Of a stretch of 64,000 nt of DNA, positions 7,618 through 14,954 are shown in pieces. The stretch is from assembly GCA_913061515.1 (NCBI GenBank), contig CAJXSF010000006.1:1-64000 (forward strand), in the 5' to 3' direction. The first letter of the stretch is position 1, and every line of letters starts with the position of its first letter. The notes below the pieces were generated by a model, which saw nothing but the letters and a program-made list of their open reading frames with translations, was not told the origin of the DNA and did no database searches. This DNA is from an uncultured Gammaproteobacteria bacterium. GTDB taxonomy: Bacteria; Pseudomonadota; Gammaproteobacteria; Pseudomonadales; Pseudohongiellaceae. The translations under genes and the position numbers were made by a program.

Positions 7618-9158
7618 CTAGTTTTATTGAGTTGCTCATAGGCATAGGCGATGCCGATAAGTGTTGGTTCTGAGAACGCTCCTCCCATAAACGATATGCC
7701 AATCGGAAAACCGTCAATATAACCTGCTGGGACTGTGATATTGGGGTAGCCCGAAGTCGCGGCAAAACTTGAGCTACCAATATAGTGTTCTGTGTTGTCC
7801 CCTTGCGGATTTACCTCCCACCCCACTGTGTTGCTGGGGGCGAGAATCGCATCTAATGAGAGTTCCTGCATTAAGCTGCTAATAATCGATTGGCTATAAG
7901 CTTTGCTAAGACCGAGGGCGCTAAGATATTCAGATTCTCCTAGCCCTTGCGTTTGCTGCGCTTGTAAAAACAGTTCCTGACCAAAATTGGCCATTTCCTC
8001 TTCGGCGTGTTCTTCATTAAAGGCAATGAGATCGGCTAAGGTTTGCAGCTCGCCACCGCGTTCATACAGATAATTGTTCATGTCATTTTTAAACTCATAT
8101 AACAGAACGGTCGTTTCTGCGTTGGAGAAACTGCTGCGCGGTTTGATCCTGATATCGATTAGTTCAGCCCCGGCAGTGCGCAATAACTCTAGTTGTGATT
8201 CCATGAGTTGGTCCAACGCTGCATCGCTTCCAAAGAGTTGGCGTTGGACGCCAATGCGCTTGCCTTGCAGAGCGTCGCTGCGCAGAAACTCTGTGTAATC
8301 TAACGGGGTGCGAGTGCGCATATTGGTAGTGATGTCATCACGAGGGTCGGCGCCTACAAGTGTGTTGAGCATCAAGGCGGCATCGCTAACGGTGCGAGCC
8401 ATCGGCCCTGCCGTGTCTTGACTGTGGGCGATTGGAATAATGCCGCTGCGAGAGATCAGTCCAAGCGTGGGTTTCAAGCCAACGATACTCGTGTGCGCGG
8501 CGGGGCAGACAATAGAGCCGTCGGTTTCGGTGCCGACGGCAAGAACGCTTAAGTTGGCTGCCACGGCAACTGCAGAGCCGGTACTAGAGCCACAGGCAGT
8601 GCGCTCGAGATTGTAGGGGTTGCGCGTTTGGCCGCCTCGGGCCGACCAACCACTGGAGCCGCTGGTGGAGCGGAAATTTGCCCATTCGCTTAGGTTGGTT
8701 TTAGCGAGAATGACAGCGCCAGCAGCGCGCAATTGGCTGACTAGAAAAGCGTCCCGTGTAGGAGGGGGGGCGTTCAGTAATGCTAGGCTGCCGGCGCTCG
8801 TGTACATCGAGTCAGCGGTGTCGATATTGTCTTTAAGCACCACGGGAATGCCGTGCAAAGGTGAGCGTATATTGCCCTGTGCGCGCTCGGCATCAAGTTG
8901 TGCGGCGAGCCTCAACGCCTCAGGGTTTATCTCAAGTACGGCGTGGAGTGTCGGATTAAGTGCTTCAATTCGGTCAATATAGTGCTGTGTGATTGACACG
9001 GCCGTTAGCGTGTTCTGCGCCATTGCCGTTTGGAGTTCACTCACTGAGACTTCTTCAAAATCGAATGGTTGTCCGCTTTGGCAGTGGCTGAGTAGTGCGG
9101 CACTCAAGACAAGGCTGCTAGTGCGCATGAAGCGCTGCAAAGGCTTTTTCTGTGTCAT
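7596..9158 (-). CDS. Exported amidase-signature-family hydrolase
   Basis: An amidase-signature enzyme of 520 residues from the ATG at 9158, which is preceded by AGGAAG at good spacing. The catalytic Ser-cisSer-Lys triad can be placed: Lys in PVVLKDNIDT, the cis-Ser in the CGSSTGSAVA loop, and the nucleophile Ser in GTETDGSIVCPA. The N-terminus has a hydrophobic segment ending LLSHCQSG, which could be a lipoprotein signal, though His before the Cys is atypical. Family members hydrolyse amides, carbamoyl compounds or acyl amino acids. It is convergent with the M20 peptidase. Confidence 0.87.
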   Translation of the reverse strand: MTQKKPLQRFMRTSSLVLSAALLSHCQSGQPFDFEEVSVSELQTAMAQNTLTAVSITQHYIDRIEALNPTLHAVLEINPEALRLAAQLDAERAQGNIRSPLHGIPVVLKDNIDTADSMYTSAGSLALLNAPPPTRDAFLVSQLRAAGAVILAKTNLSEWANFRSTSGSSGWSARGGQTRNPYNLERTACGSSTGSAVAVAANLSVLAVGTETDGSIVCPAAHTSIVGLKPTLGLISRSGIIPIAHSQDTAGPMARTVSDAALMLNTLVGADPRDDITTNMRTRTPLDYTEFLRSDALQGKRIGVQRQLFGSDAALDQLMESQLELLRTAGAELIDIRIKPRSSFSNAETTVLLYEFKNDMNNYLYERGGELQTLADLIAFNEEHAEEEMANFGQELFLQAQQTQGLGESEYLSALGLSKAYSQSIISSLMQELSLDAILAPSNTVGWEVNPQGDNTEHYIGSSSFAATSGYPNITVPAGYIDGFPIGISFMGGAFSEPTLIGIAYAYEQLNKTRKPPMHE

Positions 9159-9278
9159 AGTGAGCTTCCTATTGTAGTAAGCACTGAGTCTATGCAAATT
9201 GCGGCAAACTGACCAGTGCTGGCTGTCATCGGTGCTATGATTGGCTACATTGTTTCAAGTTTCAGAGGGCGCTTTAGA

Positions 9279-9674
9279 ATGCAGGAATTCTCAGTTGAAT
9301 TAGCCGTACGGGATTATGAGTGTGATTTGCAAGGTATCGTTAACAATGCGGTATATCAAAATTATCTTGAGCACGCGCGCCACGAATTTCTAAAGACCCG
9401 TGATGTGGATTTTGCCGAACTGACGGCAAGCGGGATTCATGTAATGGTCATTAAGGCCGAGCTCGACTATTTGCGCTCTCTGCGCCCTGGTGATCGCTTC
9501 AATGTGAGTGTGATGACCGACCGGATTTCTCGGCTACGCATGGGTTTTACACAAGTCATTACATTGCAAGCCAGTGGCGCTGCGGTGATGAAAGCGCGTT
9601 TTACCGTGGCGGCTGTCGATGAACGCGGTAAACCCTGTTTTCCTGAGCAGTTAGAGCGCTTGCTTATGCTTTAA
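9279..9674 (+). CDS. Hot-dog-fold acyl-CoA thioesterase (YbgC/4HBT-like)
   Basis: A 131-residue protein from ATG 9279, with AGAGGG upstream. [19 protein letters not shown] is the 4-hydroxybenzoyl-CoA thioesterase-type motif, in which the Asp before the glycine is usually catalytic; here the order is ECDLQGIV with the expected Asp present. Relatives hydrolyse short or aromatic acyl-CoAs in the cytosol. It converges with, and overlaps by 4 bases, the sirtuin gene. The substrate is not predictable. Confidence 0.8.
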   Translation: MQEFSVELAVRDYECDLQGIVNNAVYQNYLEHARHEFLKTRDVDFAELTASGIHVMVIKAELDYLRSLRPGDRFNVSVMTDRISRLRMGFTQVITLQASGAAVMKARFTVAAVDERGKPCFPEQLERLLML

Positions 9675-10390
9675 GGGCTTTGCTGGGCGCATAAGAGGCG
9701 CTCGATGTATTCAGGTACGACACTCGAGGCCGGCCCGTAAATGTGTTCGTCAAAATCCGAGTGCGTATGTTCAAGGTTTAGCTCAACCGTTTGCGCCCCG
9801 TGAGATTTTGCGCTTTGATAAAAATTCGCTGCGGGATAGACGTTGCCAGAGGTACCGATGGACAGGAATAAATCGCAGCTCTCTAATGCCAGTGTGATCT
9901 CGTGCATTTGCAATGGCATCTCGCCAAACCAGACAATATGAGGGCGCAGATTGCCTGCCTCTTGGCAGCAGCGGCAATGGGTGTCGAAACTGAGTTCGAT
10001 GGTGCTAGGAAAAATGAGCTGTGTGCACTCACAGCGCATCTTCATGAGTTCCCCGTGCATGTGAATCAGATTCTGGCTGCCCGCGCGTTCGTGAAGATTG
10101 TCCACATTCTGTGTCACCAGCAAGACTTCTCCGGAAAATTCCTTCTCCAAGCGCGCTAACGCCAGGTGCGCCGCATTGGGTTGAACCTGGGGGTTTAATA
10201 GTTGCTGCCGACGTGCATTGTAAAAATGGTGAACAAGTTGAGGGTTACGAGCAAAGCCCTCTGGCGTGGCAACATCATCGATTGCATGGTTCTCCCACAG
10301 CCCATCGCTTGCCCGAAAGGTATTAATGCCAGACTCTGCGGAAATGCCTGCGCCTGTGAGCACTACAATGGATTTTAGGGGACGAGTCAT
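9671..10390 (-). CDS. cobB: NAD-dependent protein deacylase, CobB/SIRT5-like sirtuin
   Basis: A 239-residue Sir2-family enzyme removing acyl groups from lysines at the expense of [17 protein letters not shown] (NAD binding) is near residue 13, [13 protein letters not shown] near 105, and HMHGEL with the catalytic His follows. CEC and CRCC provide four Zn-binding cysteines. [10 protein letters not shown] has the Tyr-x-x-Arg pair that in E. coli CobB and human SIRT5 accommodates succinyl/malonyl lysine, so desuccinylase activity is likely. bcp is divergent upstream. Confidence 0.93.
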   Translation of the reverse strand: MTRPLKSIVVLTGAGISAESGINTFRASDGLWENHAIDDVATPEGFARNPQLVHHFYNARRQQLLNPQVQPNAAHLALARLEKEFSGEVLLVTQNVDNLHERAGSQNLIHMHGELMKMRCECTQLIFPSTIELSFDTHCRCCQEAGNLRPHIVWFGEMPLQMHEITLALESCDLFLSIGTSGNVYPAANFYQSAKSHGAQTVELNLEHTHSDFDEHIYGPASSVVPEYIERLLCAQQSP

Positions 10391-10519
10391 AGGGTGATTC
10401 TAGCACGAAGCTAAGTGTGAATTGCCATAGTGCAGGGCTGGTTTTGCAGCAAGACGTGGCGGGCCTAGCGTGGGTATAATGAGCCTTTAATTCTCTCCAC
10501 TGCAGCAAGGAGTCTGACC

Positions 10520-10993
10520 ATGTCACATCCTAAAATTGGCAATCTCGCCCCTGTTTTTTCACTCTTGGATCAAAACGGTGACAAGGTGAACTTGAAAGAG
10601 TTTCGCGGCAAGCACAATGTGCTTGTGTACTTTTATCCGAAGGCGATGACCCCAGGGTGCACAGTGCAAGCTTGTAGTTTGCGCGATGAGAAGGCGGAGC
10701 TTAAAAAACTCGATACGGTGGTTCTGGCAATTAGCCCTGATCCAGTCGCGCGGTTGAAAAAGTTCGCCGAACGCGATGCGCTGAACTTTACGCTTTTATC
10801 TGATGAGGATCATGCAATTGCCGAAAAATATGGGGTTTGGGATCTGAAAAAGTTCATGGGGCGTGAGTTCATGGGCATAGTGCGCACTAGCTTTTTGATC
10901 AACAAGGAAGGCCGACTGGTGCATATTATGGATAAAGTCAAAACCAAAACACACCATGAAGATGTTCTTGCCTTGTTGCGAGATGGGATCTAA
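10520..10993 (+). CDS. bcp: Thiol peroxidase Bcp (peroxiredoxin)
   Basis: A 157-residue thioredoxin-dependent peroxiredoxin. TPGCTVQAC places the peroxidatic Cys at 47 and the resolving Cys at 52, the C-x4-C spacing of the Bcp/PrxQ class. It reduces hydrogen and alkyl hydroperoxides in the cytosol. A strong ribosome site, CAAGGAG, precedes the ATG, and a TATAAT box lies at 10475-10480. The esterase gene starts 5 bases after its stop, followed by pdxJ, suggesting one operon. Confidence 0.93.
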   Translation: MSHPKIGNLAPVFSLLDQNGDKVNLKEFRGKHNVLVYFYPKAMTPGCTVQACSLRDEKAELKKLDTVVLAISPDPVARLKKFAERDALNFTLLSDEDHAIAEKYGVWDLKKFMGREFMGIVRTSFLINKEGRLVHIMDKVKTKTHHEDVLALLRDGI

Positions 10994-10998
10994 TTGCG

Positions 10999-11793
10999 AT
11001 GAAGCTTAATTTCCGTCAGTACTCATCAGCTGGTGAGCCACTTCTCATATTGCATGGGCTATTTGGAAGCTTAGGCAACTGGGGCGGGCAAAGTCGTCAG
11101 TTCGCGAAAGATTTCGCAGTCTATGGTTTAGATCTTCGTAATCATGGCGGGTCTCCTCACAGCGATACTATGGATTATGCAAGCATGGCTCAGGACGTCG
11201 TTGAGTTCATGGATGATCATGGCATCGAGCGTTGTCACTTGTTAGGCCATTCGATGGGCGGCAAAACGGCGATGCAAGTCGCCCTTAGTGTGCCCGAGCG
11301 CATCTTGCGTTTAGTCGTTGCCGATATCGCGCCGGTGCAGTATCGAGGGCAGCACGACAGTATTTTAGACGGCTTGCAGGCGATCGATTTAGCAACCGTG
11401 CAAACACGAAACGAGGCCGATGAAGTGTTGGCAAAGTTCGAGCCAGATGAGCTGATTCGCCAATTTTTATTGACTAATTTAGTCAGAAATCCAGAAGGCG
11501 AGGGTTTTATATGGCGAATCAATTTGCCGGTGTTGCAAGCCAGTTATGATCGCTTGCGGGAGAAGCCGCCCAGCGCTGGCGTGTTCTCTGGGCCGACTCT
11601 TTTCGTCAAAGGAGATCTGTCTAATTACATTAAAGAGAAGCATCGCGAAGCCATTTTGGAGCGCTTCCCTAGCGCGGGCATCAAAGTCATCATGCACACC
11701 GGGCATTGGTTGCATGCAGAGAAACCGCAAACCTTTTACCGCATTGTGCACGGCTTTTTGGCCCCTGGCTCAGAACCCGAACTTGAAGATTAA
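10999..11793 (+). CDS. Alpha/beta-hydrolase, YbfF-like esterase
   Basis: A 264-residue alpha/beta-fold enzyme. LHGLFGSLGNW forms the oxyanion region, DLRNHGGSPHSD follows, GHSMGGKTA carries the nucleophile Ser, and HTGHWLHAEKP carries the catalytic His. This layout matches E. coli YbfF, an esterase active on short acyl esters and acyl-CoA. It lies 5 bases after bcp and 27 before pdxJ. The physiological substrate is unknown. Confidence 0.85.
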   Translation: MKLNFRQYSSAGEPLLILHGLFGSLGNWGGQSRQFAKDFAVYGLDLRNHGGSPHSDTMDYASMAQDVVEFMDDHGIERCHLLGHSMGGKTAMQVALSVPERILRLVVADIAPVQYRGQHDSILDGLQAIDLATVQTRNEADEVLAKFEPDELIRQFLLTNLVRNPEGEGFIWRINLPVLQASYDRLREKPPSAGVFSGPTLFVKGDLSNYIKEKHREAILERFPSAGIKVIMHTGHWLHAEKPQTFYRIVHGFLAPGSEPELED

Positions 11794-11820
11794 TCGAAGC
11801 TAAACGCTGATAGGAGCGTC

Positions 11821-12549
11821 ATGACTGTATTAAGTGTCAACGTCAATAAAATTGCATTGCTGAGAAATTCCCGTGGACGCAATTATCCAGACCTGCTTGC
11901 CTTTGTTCGCAAAATTCTTGCACTGGGGGTAAAAGGAATTACCGTGCATCCGCGGCAAGATGAGCGCCACGTGACTCGGCAAGATGTTGTGCAAATCACC
12001 GAATTGTTGCAGGACTATCCTGGCGTTGAGTTCAATATTGAGGGGTATCCGTCGCCTGAGTTTATGGCGCTTATTGAGCGCGTCCGCCCAGCACAATGCA
12101 CGCTAGTGCCAGATGCTCCGGATCAACTGACGTCCGATCATGGTTGGGATGTGCTTAACACGGCCGATGTTTTAACACCGGTTTTGCAAGATTTGCGCGA
12201 AATCGGCGTGCGCAGCAGTTTATTCCTCGACCCTGAACCCAGTTTGGTCGATGCCGTGGCGAAGCTGGGGGCCGATCGTATTGAGCTGTATACCGAAGCT
12301 TATGCAAATGCCTTTGGCACACCTAAGCAAGAGTCGGTGTGGCAGGCCTATCAAGCAACGGCGCAAAGAGCGCATGCTCTGAATATTGGCCTCAACGCAG
12401 GGCATGACCTGGATCTTAATAATCTTAAGCGTTTTTTGCAGATCGAAGGGGTGGCGGAAGTCTCTATCGGGCACGCCTTAGTGGTGGAATCTTTAGAACA
12501 AGGCCTGGAGTCCGTGATTCGGCAATATCTTGCAATCACAGGTGAGTAA
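11821..12549 (+). CDS. pdxJ: Pyridoxine 5'-phosphate synthase, Bacteroidetes-type sequence
   Basis: This enzyme condenses 1-deoxy-D-xylulose 5-phosphate with 3-amino-1-hydroxyacetone phosphate in the final step of pyridoxine phosphate synthesis. At 242 residues it is the usual length. Motifs are LSVNVNKIALLRNSRG at the N-terminus, ITVHPRQDERH near 40, FNIEGYPS near 72, and LYTEAYA near 158. The typical gammaproteobacterial forms are VNIDHVATLRQAR and HLREDRRHI; the wording here (VN-NKI-LRN-RG, HPRxDERH, EFNIEGYPS) is what I know from Bacteroidetes/Chlorobi PdxJ. It follows bcp and the esterase rather than recO. pdxH is 6 kb away. Confidence 0.9.
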   Translation: MTVLSVNVNKIALLRNSRGRNYPDLLAFVRKILALGVKGITVHPRQDERHVTRQDVVQITELLQDYPGVEFNIEGYPSPEFMALIERVRPAQCTLVPDAPDQLTSDHGWDVLNTADVLTPVLQDLREIGVRSSLFLDPEPSLVDAVAKLGADRIELYTEAYANAFGTPKQESVWQAYQATAQRAHALNIGLNAGHDLDLNNLKRFLQIEGVAEVSIGHALVVESLEQGLESVIRQYLAITGE

Positions 12550-12563
12550 GGCGTCGACCCACA

Positions 12564-12586
12564 GTTCATTCAGTTAAAGTTCAGTT
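12564..12586 (+). promoter_or_regulatory. Direct repeat, possible response-regulator site
   Basis: TTCAGTT occurs at 12569-12575 and again at 12580-12586, an 11-base periodicity, with a further GTTCA at 12564-12568. Direct half-sites one helical turn apart are typical of OmpR/PhoB-family regulators. It lies about 90 bases before the start of the small secreted protein gene. The regulator is not identified. Confidence 0.35.
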
Positions 12587-12677
12587 GCACTCCTTACACT
12601 GTCAATTAGAAGGCAATAAAGCCTCTAGAGCAGAAGAATGCCCTTCGAAAGCGAGGGTGTTTTAAAGGAGTCTCACT

Positions 12678-13289
12678 ATGAAGAACTTCGGCAGTATCGC
12701 CCTATTTTTAGGGCTAATTTTGTGCACAGCGCAAGCCAGTGCATCGAATGCCTATATGGCAAGGCAAGCCTATGAGCTTGAGGCCATGAGTCATAAAATT
12801 GCAAGCGAGCTACGCCATTCGGGGGAGCATCGAAGCTTGCAGCGAGAGGCAGAGCAACTTGCTCGGCAAGCGGCACGTTTTCGAGATGCCCTAGATGATC
12901 GCCATGCGCATAGCTACCTACAAACCCGCTATCGGGAACTCTCTAGCCATTACTCAAGCTTCGATCGACGTTATCAGCGCACGCGTTTTGGCTCTCACTA
13001 CAATCATCTGCATCGCCACTACAGTAGCCTTAATACGCTGTACTTCGGTTTGAACACGAGCTTTATTTCCTACTCGAATAGTTATAGCCATCAAACTCGT
13101 GCGCCTCGGAGCGTCATCATCTATCAATCCTCACCGTCGCGCCGCTATGAGCCTTTCGGCTTACAGCATCGCTCATACAGCAATCGCGATCACGACCGAG
13201 ATAGATCGAGAAGTCATAGTCGTAGCCGGAACGATTCTCATGATAGACATCGCAATGAGGATCGGGGGCGTCGAAACCATTATAAGTGA
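12678..13289 (+). CDS. Small secreted protein with His/Ser/Arg-rich tail
   Basis: A 203-residue protein with a clear signal peptide (cleavage near AQASA). The first mature part (about 25-75) is predicted helical with heptad-like spacing (AYELEAMSHKIASEL). The rest is rich in His, Tyr, Ser and Arg, and the last 45 residues are almost entirely Arg, Asp, His and Ser. A strong AAAGGAG precedes the ATG. No family is recognised. The tail could bind metal, polyanion or cell-surface material, but that is speculation. The gene stands alone with its own upstream repeat and terminator. Confidence 0.75.
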   Translation: MKNFGSIALFLGLILCTAQASASNAYMARQAYELEAMSHKIASELRHSGEHRSLQREAEQLARQAARFRDALDDRHAHSYLQTRYRELSSHYSSFDRRYQRTRFGSHYNHLHRHYSSLNTLYFGLNTSFISYSNSYSHQTRAPRSVIIYQSSPSRRYEPFGLQHRSYSNRDHDRDRSRSHSRSRNDSHDRHRNEDRGRRNHYK

Positions 13290-13302
13290 AGGGAGAGTTT
13301 TG

Positions 13303-13337
13303 CCTGCTGCAGCAAGTAGTTGCAGCAGGTTTTTTTT
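13303..13337 (+). terminator. Rho-independent terminator
   Basis: CCTGCTGCA (13303-13311) and TGCAGCAGG (13321-13329) form a perfect 9-bp stem with a 9-base loop, followed by eight T. It ends the secreted-protein transcript and just touches the stop codon of the convergent tesA gene. Confidence 0.9.
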
Positions 13338-13992
13338 AAGAGCGGGGTTCTTCAAGAAGTGGCAGAAGCACGGGCCAAACGTTGTCGAGCACCATTGGCT
13401 GGGCTTCAGCGATTGGGTGAATCCCATCGTCCTGCATTAGGTCTGGGTTCTGTGCGATCCCATCGATTAAAAAGGGCACAAAAGGAAGAGACATTGTGCT
13501 CGCTATCTCTTCGAACTGGCTTGTAAATGGGCCGGTATAGCGTGGGCCGTAATTCGGTGGAATCTGTATTCCAGCGAGCAAGACAACTGCACCGGCTTCT
13601 TGGCTCATCGCCACCATCTCTTCAAGGTTTTTCTTGATATTGCTAACCGGTAATCCTCTTAAGCCATCATTGCCGCCGAGCTCTAAAATGACGATCTCAG
13701 GGTTGTGGGTCGCTAAAGTTGCAGGAAGGCGCGAAAGCCCGCCGTCAGTAGTCTCGCCGCTTACACTAGCGTTCACCACAGTATAATGAAAGCCTTTCTC
13801 AGCGATTCTTTGTGCTAGGAGGTTAACCCAGCCTTCTTCGCTTGGGATTCTGTAGGCAGCGCTGAGACTGTCGCCGAATACAACAATTTTGGGGGTAGAT
13901 TCCTGTGCTTGTGCGCCAACGCTAAAAAAGCTGAGGACGACAAATAGCAGGAAAGTGCGCCATAGACGGTGTTCTTGGTAATTAGGACTCAT
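13336..13992 (-). CDS. tesA: Periplasmic GDSL esterase / lysophospholipase TesA
   Basis: A 218-residue SGNH hydrolase with a signal peptide ending near AQAQE. Block I is VVFGDSLSAAYRI with the nucleophile Ser, block III is GGNDGLRG, and block V is DGIHPIAEAQ with the catalytic Asp-His. This is the multifunctional acyl-CoA thioesterase I / protease I / lysophospholipase L1 family. The ybbA-ybbP transporter genes are divergent, as in many gammaproteobacteria, including E. coli. Confidence 0.93.
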   Translation of the reverse strand: MSPNYQEHRLWRTFLLFVVLSFFSVGAQAQESTPKIVVFGDSLSAAYRIPSEEGWVNLLAQRIAEKGFHYTVVNASVSGETTDGGLSRLPATLATHNPEIVILELGGNDGLRGLPVSNIKKNLEEMVAMSQEAGAVVLLAGIQIPPNYGPRYTGPFTSQFEEIASTMSLPFVPFLIDGIAQNPDLMQDDGIHPIAEAQPMVLDNVWPVLLPLLEEPRS

Positions 13993-14234
13993 GAATAACT
14001 AGTTTGCCTCTGATTTGTTCCTTATCAATGTAATGTTTCCACTTTCCATATTCAATGGCTTGCGGTCGCTTGTCGTCTCCCTCGGCTGAAACGTTCGACT
14101 ATCTAGTCAAGTTTGGGCTAAAGTCGCGGTCTTGATGCAAATGAACCGATTGCCGCTTAGTTAGCGTATGAGTAGTTACGTTTGCAACGCATTAAAAGAT
14201 TACATTCCGCACCAGCAGAGCAAGGCTAGCTTTT

Positions 14235-14954
14235 ATGATTAATATTGAAAACCTAATTAAACGCGTAGATACCAGCGAAGGTGAGCTCGTGATCCTCAAG
14301 GGTGTCTCCCTAACGGTCAACGATGCTGAAACCGTTGCGATTGTTGGAGCCTCTGGCTCAGGGAAATCTACCTTATTAGGGCTAATGGCAGGCTTGGATG
14401 CTGCCAGTTCCGGTGAAGTAATCCTAGGCGGTCAGCGCCTGTCGGAGCTAGATGAGGAGCAGCGGGCGGTCTTGCGTGGGCAGTTGGTAGGGTTTGTATT
14501 TCAGTCTTTTCAATTGCTACCTAGCCTCACGGCTCTTGAAAACGTCATGCTTCCCATCGAATTGAAGAATGATCCCAATGCGCGCGAAAAGGCGAGCTTG
14601 CTCTTGGATCGAGTCGGCCTTGGTGAGCGTCGTCATCACTACCCGAATCAACTTTCCGGAGGTGAGCAACAGCGTGTGGCGATCGCTCGGGCCTTTGCCT
14701 CGGAGGCACAAATACTGTTCGCCGATGAGCCCACAGGGAATCTCGATAGTGCAACAGGGGCTAAAATCATTGAACTGCTGTTCTCTCTCAACAAAGAATA
14801 TTCCACGACTCTTGTACTTGTCACTCATGACGAGCGTCTTGCCCGTAAGTGTCATCGCACAATCCGCTTGGTGGCAGGCGAGATCGTAAGTGATGAGACC
14901 AATGCAGAAACATCTGAAGACGCGATTTCTGCGGGTACTGCACATGACGACTGA
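14235..14954 (+). CDS. ybbA: ABC transporter ATPase, YbbA/LolD type
   Basis: A 239-residue ATP-binding subunit. Walker A is GASGSGKST near residue 38, the signature is LSGGEQQR near 140, Walker B is ILFADEPTGNLD near 160, and the switch His is in VLVTHDE. The family is the FtsE/LolD/MacB type that works with FtsX-like permeases. It overlaps the permease gene by 11 bases. In E. coli the equivalent pair next to tesA is ybbA-ybbP, of uncertain physiological role. Confidence 0.92.
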   Translation: MINIENLIKRVDTSEGELVILKGVSLTVNDAETVAIVGASGSGKSTLLGLMAGLDAASSGEVILGGQRLSELDEEQRAVLRGQLVGFVFQSFQLLPSLTALENVMLPIELKNDPNAREKASLLLDRVGLGERRHHYPNQLSGGEQQRVAIARAFASEAQILFADEPTGNLDSATGAKIIELLFSLNKEYSTTLVLVTHDERLARKCHRTIRLVAGEIVSDETNAETSEDAISAGTAHDD

